From VRUE01 sp963796705 (GTDB lineage Bacteria; Actinomycetota; Thermoleophilia; Solirubrobacterales; 70-9), in NCBI GenBank assembly GCA_963796705.1, contig CAWCMK010000004.1, forward strand, positions 186,001 to 250,000: a stretch of 64,000 bases of DNA, given 5' to 3'. The position numbers were made by a program, and so were the translations under genes. How positions within the stretch are numbered: the stretch's first letter is position 1; every line of letters begins with the position of its first letter. This document shows, one piece after another, positions 60,868 through 64,000 of this stretch. The notes under the pieces are model-generated. The model was not told the origin of the DNA and ran no database searches. It was given only the letters and a program-made list of their open reading frames with translations.

Positions 60868-62082
60868 TCAACCCCCCGCCGCCTGGAGGCGGTTGAAGTT
60901 GCCGTGTCGAGCAGGGTCATAGGGATAGGGCACGCTGTCCCGCCAGCAGCGCCAGAGGACCCTGATCCAGGCACGACCGAGAGTGCGGATCGCATGGGGG
61001 TGATCCTGGCCCCTGGCCCGGGCTCCTCGGTAGACCTCCCTGGCCCACGGATGCCAGTGGCGGGTCGAGTCGGCGAGTCGGGCGACCGCGGCCCGCAGGC
61101 GCTTGTCGCAGGCGCGCCTGAAGGTGGCGACTCGCAGCTTGCCCGACTCCAGGGCGACCGGGCTCATGCCGGCGTCGGCGGCCATCGCGGCCTCGGTCGG
61201 GTAGCGCCCCCGGGCATCGCCGAGCTCGGCGATCAGGGTCGCCGGGCAGATCACCGCCTTGGGGTCGCGAAACAACGGCGCGAAGATCGCCGCGTCGGGA
61301 TGGGCGGCGAGGCACTCGCGGATCTGGGCGTCAAACGCTGCGATCTCGGTGACGATCGGTTCGAGGGAACTGACCAGGCCGAGAACGACCGCCCGGCGGG
61401 CTTCGCACTCGACCTTCCCCGCGGTCCCGTTGGGCGCCGCGTTCAGCCGCGCCACCAGCTCGGCGGGATCGGTTCTGCCGCTATAGGAGTTGCGGGTCAG
61501 AAAGGCCGCCATGCGCCCGGCGCCGAGCCCGCTGGTGTCCGCAGGGCTCGGATAGCGCTTGATGAAGGCCAGCGAGATCGAGCTGTCGATGGCGGCGAAC
61601 ATAAGGGCGCCGGGCCAGAAGGCCTGCAGCTGGGCGCGCAGCTGGTTTGCCAGCTCCACCCGCACCCCGACCAGGTCCTCACGGGCGCGGGTCAGCGCCC
61701 GCAGCGCCTTGGTCTCCTCGCCGTCGGGCACCAGCGCCCGGAAGCGGTGGGCGTCGGTGCGAGCCAGCTCGGCCAGGACATAGGCGTCGAAGCGGTCGGA
61801 CTTGCCGTGGGCGACCGCGAAGCGGGCGCGGGCGGCCTTGACCTGGTTGGGATGGATCGCCAGGACTTCCAGGCCCGCGGCGAGCAGACGCTCGACCAGG
61901 ATCCCGTCGGGCCGCTCGATCGCCACCCGGTCGACCTCCGCTCGTGCGAGCCGGCGGGTGAGCCCGGCGATCCCGCGCTCGTCGTGGGGCGCGGAGAAGC
62001 GCTCGAGCACCTCTCCCTCTTCGCTGACGCAGACCTCATGGGCCTCGCTCGCCCAGTCGATCCCCGCGGTCATTCCTGCCAT
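60868..62082 (-). CDS. IS110-family transposase (DEDD recombinase)
   Basis: A 404-aa protein. The N-terminal RuvC-like DEDD domain starts AGIDWASEAHEVCV (first Asp), with VAIERPDGILVERLLAAG (Glu) and KSDRFDAYVLAELART (Asp pair). The C-terminal Transposase_20 domain has ELGDARGRYPTEAAMAADAG and the catalytic-Ser-type end. Full length, no lesion. IS110 enzymes use a bridge RNA to choose their target. Confidence 0.92.
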   Translation of the reverse strand: MAGMTAGIDWASEAHEVCVSEEGEVLERFSAPHDERGIAGLTRRLARAEVDRVAIERPDGILVERLLAAGLEVLAIHPNQVKAARARFAVAHGKSDRFDAYVLAELARTDAHRFRALVPDGEETKALRALTRAREDLVGVRVELANQLRAQLQAFWPGALMFAAIDSSISLAFIKRYPSPADTSGLGAGRMAAFLTRNSYSGRTDPAELVARLNAAPNGTAGKVECEARRAVVLGLVSSLEPIVTEIAAFDAQIRECLAAHPDAAIFAPLFRDPKAVICPATLIAELGDARGRYPTEAAMAADAGMSPVALESGKLRVATFRRACDKRLRAAVARLADSTRHWHPWAREVYRGARARGQDHPHAIRTLGRAWIRVLWRCWRDSVPYPYDPARHGNFNRLQAAGG

Positions 62083-62168
62083 GCTTCCTCCTCGGTCGAT
62101 TCATCTCGACTGAGAACCGGCCACGAGGAGCCGTTGCGCGTGCTCATAGGGTGGCGCTCTCGGGCACC
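62083..62168 (-). ncRNA. Candidate region for an IS110 bridge RNA
   Basis: In IS110-group elements the bridge RNA is encoded in the non-coding end upstream of the transposase gene. Here that end is 62083 to about 62168, or further if the true left end lies nearer 62340. TCGATTCATCTCGA and GAGCCGTTGCGCGTGCTC are hairpin-forming. Placement is inferred from the family, not proved. Confidence 0.3.
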
Positions 62169-62357
62169 ACGTCCTGTTGGCGCTTCTGGCGCCTCGCACC
62201 GCCGGGAGGCGCTGGTCTCATGCGGGCCGTCTATGCGGCTAGCGACCTTGGCGCTCTCCCGGCGGGGGTCGGCTTCTCTATGCGTTCCCCCGGGATCTTC
62301 GACGGCCTCGCTGCGCTCGGCCTCTCAATCTCAGAAGAACAAGGGGGAGGTTCTCCT

Positions 62358-62801
62358 ATGAGCGAATTGGAGCGCCTCGCCGAGCAGGCCGGAACCGGTT
62401 CTGTCGCCGGCATGGTTGGTGAGGAAGTGATCTCCTCCGCTCGGGCTCGCGAGATGGCCAAAAAGCTCCGCGCCTTCTTGGCCGATGTCGAGCCAGGCCC
62501 AGAGGGGTCGGCCACCGACCCTGAAATGCTCGAGCTTGCGGCCGCCTACGCCTCCTTCTGCGAGCAGGCTGCAGAGCAAGGAGGGATTGCATCACCTGAG
62601 GGTCCGGTTGATGGACAGGGAGTGTCCGGGTTTCGTCGACCCCTATACCCATCAACTGCCGGGCGGACAGGGGAGCTTCGCTCCCCAGCGGTCAAGTGTC
62701 CACGAAAGCGGGTCAGGCCCACACGACCAAAACGACATAAACGACCAAAGGAATCAGCGAGCGGAGTCCCATGCCTGCAAATAGGCTCCCACGCGCACTG
62801 A
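62358..62801 (+). CDS. Hypothetical protein
   Basis: 147 codons from an ATG with a good Shine-Dalgarno (GGGGGAGG 8 nt upstream). The first 90 residues are helical and acidic (ELERLAEQAGTGSVAGMVGE, MAKKLRAFLADVEPGPEGS). The rest is read through the 28-bp repeat and low-complexity basic sequence, so the original gene may have been longer or different. Confidence 0.4.
   Translation: MSELERLAEQAGTGSVAGMVGEEVISSARAREMAKKLRAFLADVEPGPEGSATDPEMLELAAAYASFCEQAAEQGGIASPEGPVDGQGVSGFRRPLYPSTAGRTGELRSPAVKCPRKRVRPTRPKRHKRPKESASGVPCLQIGSHAH
62623..62650 (-). repeat. 28-bp inverted repeat, right copy
   Basis: Reverse complement of 59395-59422 with one mismatch. Confidence 0.75.
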
Positions 62802-62850
62802 GCCTTGCGGCGGAGTCCCGTGAATTCAGCGGCACTTTGCCGCGCGATGC

Positions 62851-63516
62851 TCAGGATTCGGCTCGGAAGCTGATCGGATCAAGCGTCATTTCCGTCGTAC
62901 CAGGCGGGACCAGCAGCTGTCCTTCAACTGCGAGCCCGGATCCCGCAATCGCGATAGTCCCCATACCGACCGTGCTGCACGAACCCCCGCTACCAGAGCA
63001 CGGCACTGGAAACGACAAGATCTTGCCGGTGGTAGGCCGGAAACCAGCCGGAAGCCGGAAGATCGCACCAGATCCCACGCCAAAACCGAACGCCGTCCCT
63101 CTCAGATGAACGACGCCATCATGGTCCTTGTAAAACGCAACACTTGGATCGACCGCGATGGGCCTGCTTTCCCATCCCTGTTCAAAGCCCGGCTCTCCCG
63201 GGGTTCCCACCACATGCCACCCTTCCGTTGGTGCCAAGGCGCTTGCCGTTTGGGCGCTCGGCACCGTCCCCAATGTCGAAGCGTTGATCTGGGTACCGGT
63301 GAGCGTGCCCTTCTTCACTTTCGCTGCGGTCACGGCTTCCTTCTTGATTTTCGAGGTCACGACGGCATTCTTCTTAATCTGCTTGGTCCCGACGCTGTTC
63401 TTGCTGAGCTGCGAGGCGGCATAAGCTGCGCCACCGCTAACCAACAGGGCGAAGCAAATCGTGGACATTACGTTGGCGTAGGTCAGCTTGTCTCGTAGTT
63501 GCCTCATCCTTGTCAC
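62851..63516 (-). CDS. Secreted protein of the KNSVG family
   Basis: A 221-aa protein. Signal KLTYANVMSTICFALLVSGG, then SKNSVGTKQIKKNAVVTSKI and VKKGTLTGTQINASTLGTVP, almost identical in the stalk to the 48,899 paralog. The C-terminal domain has VAFYKDHDGVVHLRGTAFGF, a Cys pair near FPVPCSGSGGSC and the ending LDPISFRAES. No collagen triplets. A Shine-Dalgarno AAGG precedes ATG. Confidence 0.72.
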   Translation of the reverse strand: MTRMRQLRDKLTYANVMSTICFALLVSGGAAYAASQLSKNSVGTKQIKKNAVVTSKIKKEAVTAAKVKKGTLTGTQINASTLGTVPSAQTASALAPTEGWHVVGTPGEPGFEQGWESRPIAVDPSVAFYKDHDGVVHLRGTAFGFGVGSGAIFRLPAGFRPTTGKILSFPVPCSGSGGSCSTVGMGTIAIAGSGLAVEGQLLVPPGTTEMTLDPISFRAES

Positions 63517-63825
63517 CTTTCAGCTCGTAGCACCGATGCGCCGACCATAAGCGGCAGAAGCAGCCGGCGCAAGGCGCGAGCACGCCCAGAATCCTTCCGC
63601 CAACCCGCTCCAGCATCTACACGTAAGCCGCGACCGAAGCGACAAAACCGACCAAAGGTGTAGCGCGAGCGGAGTCCCTGGCCTGCGATTGCGACCCTCG
63701 CGCGCGTGGAGCGGAGTCCCCTGCCTGGGAGAGCGAACGGAGTCCCGTGAATTCAGCGGCATGCGCAGCCGCGAAGGCTCAGGATTCGGCGCGGAAGGAA
63801 ACTCCATGTTTGAGCGCCCCCAATC
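63517..63825. other. Intergenic region with GCGGAGTCCC repeats and a paralog scrap
   Basis: The decamer GCGGAGTCCC occurs at 63669-63678 and 63711-63720 (with a variant near 63738), and again at 62761-62770 and near 62810. Minus strand 63779-63820 reads GALKHGVSFRAES and stop, the last 13 residues of another KNSVG paralog. Confidence 0.55.
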
Positions 63826-64000
63826 TCAGCTGGCCGCCCGGTACGTGATACCGCTCAGCAGGACGGTTTCTTTCAGGGCCAAAACGGCACCGGCTTCGAC
63901 TTCTGCAGCGCCCGATCCAAAAATGTACACGCCGCCTCCTTTGCTCTGTTCGAAAACCTGAATTGTGCCGCTCGCGGGGCGGTAGCCGCGGGGGAGAGTG
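63826..64000 (-). CDS. KNSVG-family secreted protein, C-terminal part (runs off window)
   Basis: The open frame gives TLPRGYRPASGTIQVFEQSK, VYIFGSGAAEVEAGAV and LKETVLLSGITYRAAS with stop at 63826. LPRGYRPASG corresponds to the LPPGFRPA motif of the paralogs. The N-terminal part lies beyond the right edge. Confidence 0.6.
   Translation of the reverse strand, partial: TLPRGYRPASGTIQVFEQSKGGGVYIFGSGAAEVEAGAVLALKETVLLSGITYRAAS

Larger units (their letters stand above)
60858..62177 (-). mobile_element. IS110-family insertion sequence (approximate limits)
   Basis: ACGTCCTGT occurs at 60858-60866 and 62169-62177, flanking the transposase gene as a direct repeat. IS110 elements lack inverted ends and leave short direct core sequences, so these may be the junctions. 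Limits are tentative. Confidence 0.5.

Overview
The window is GC-rich and actinobacterial in style. Genes are tightly packed with ATGA, GTGA and TGATG overlaps, GTG and TTG starts are common, and the one intact tRNA lacks an encoded CCA. A fused aroK-aroB gene and a family of small secreted proteins (N-terminal LTYANVVST-like signal, then KNSVGxKQ(I/L)KK repeats) recall Thermoleophilia, most likely Solirubrobacterales. This placement comes from memory of such genomes and is an inference.

Left part (1-32.7 kb): mostly core genes on the minus strand. Read in the direction of transcription they are: an M29-like aminopeptidase, a glutamate formiminotransferase-like protein, a small membrane protein, an MBL hydrolase, hisS, aspS, a DUF2007-like gene, an IscU-mnmA fusion, alaS, ruvX, mltG, aroE, a secreted beta-helix protein, aroC, aroKB, aroQ and pepP. 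After an interruption come efp, a broken membrane gene, nusB, an xseB-like gene, ispA and dxs. The block joins chorismate synthesis, isoprenoid precursors, tRNA charging and modification, and translation. pepP and efp, which I would expect to be close, are separated by about 7 kb. That 7 kb holds a dead serine recombinase, a collagen-like protein, a secreted protein with a His/Lys-rich tail, a 122-nt hairpin, a small secreted protein, an SDR, an M42 peptidase and a GGDEF protein. A GST gene and an ArsR-SRPBCC pair lie at the far left.

Middle part (32.6-53.1 kb): an intact tRNA-Met(CAT) gene at 32,639 is followed by four exact 35-44 bp copies of its 3' half, at 47,091, 48,222, 49,684 and 52,985. 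They divide the DNA into consecutive units of 14.4, 1.1, 1.4 and 3.3 kb. Unit A has IS1182, a TIR-like pseudogene, HicBA, a CHC2-zinc-finger primase, an ArdA remnant, an AfsR-like regulator and two flavoenzymes. Unit B has a single DHFR/RibD-like gene. Unit C has one surface protein and a dead XRE regulator. Unit D has two broken secreted-protein genes and a Fic protein. Four of the five att copies share AGCCAAAT exactly 11 nt downstream, and four of the five unit left ends carry a doubled 7-mer about 51-64 bp from the core. No integrase is visible. I read this as tandem accretion of small tRNA-targeted integrative cassettes moved in trans, and it is the most notable feature here.

Right part (53.1-64 kb): a graveyard of mobile DNA. 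It holds a tRNA-Ser 3' fragment, secreted-protein relics, a 3x26-bp repeat, an intact two-gene membrane locus, an IS3 element cutting off a serpin gene, a broken helicase-phospholipase D gene, a fatty acid desaturase, an IS110 element, and a local array of the secreted KNSVG-type paralogs that runs off the right edge.
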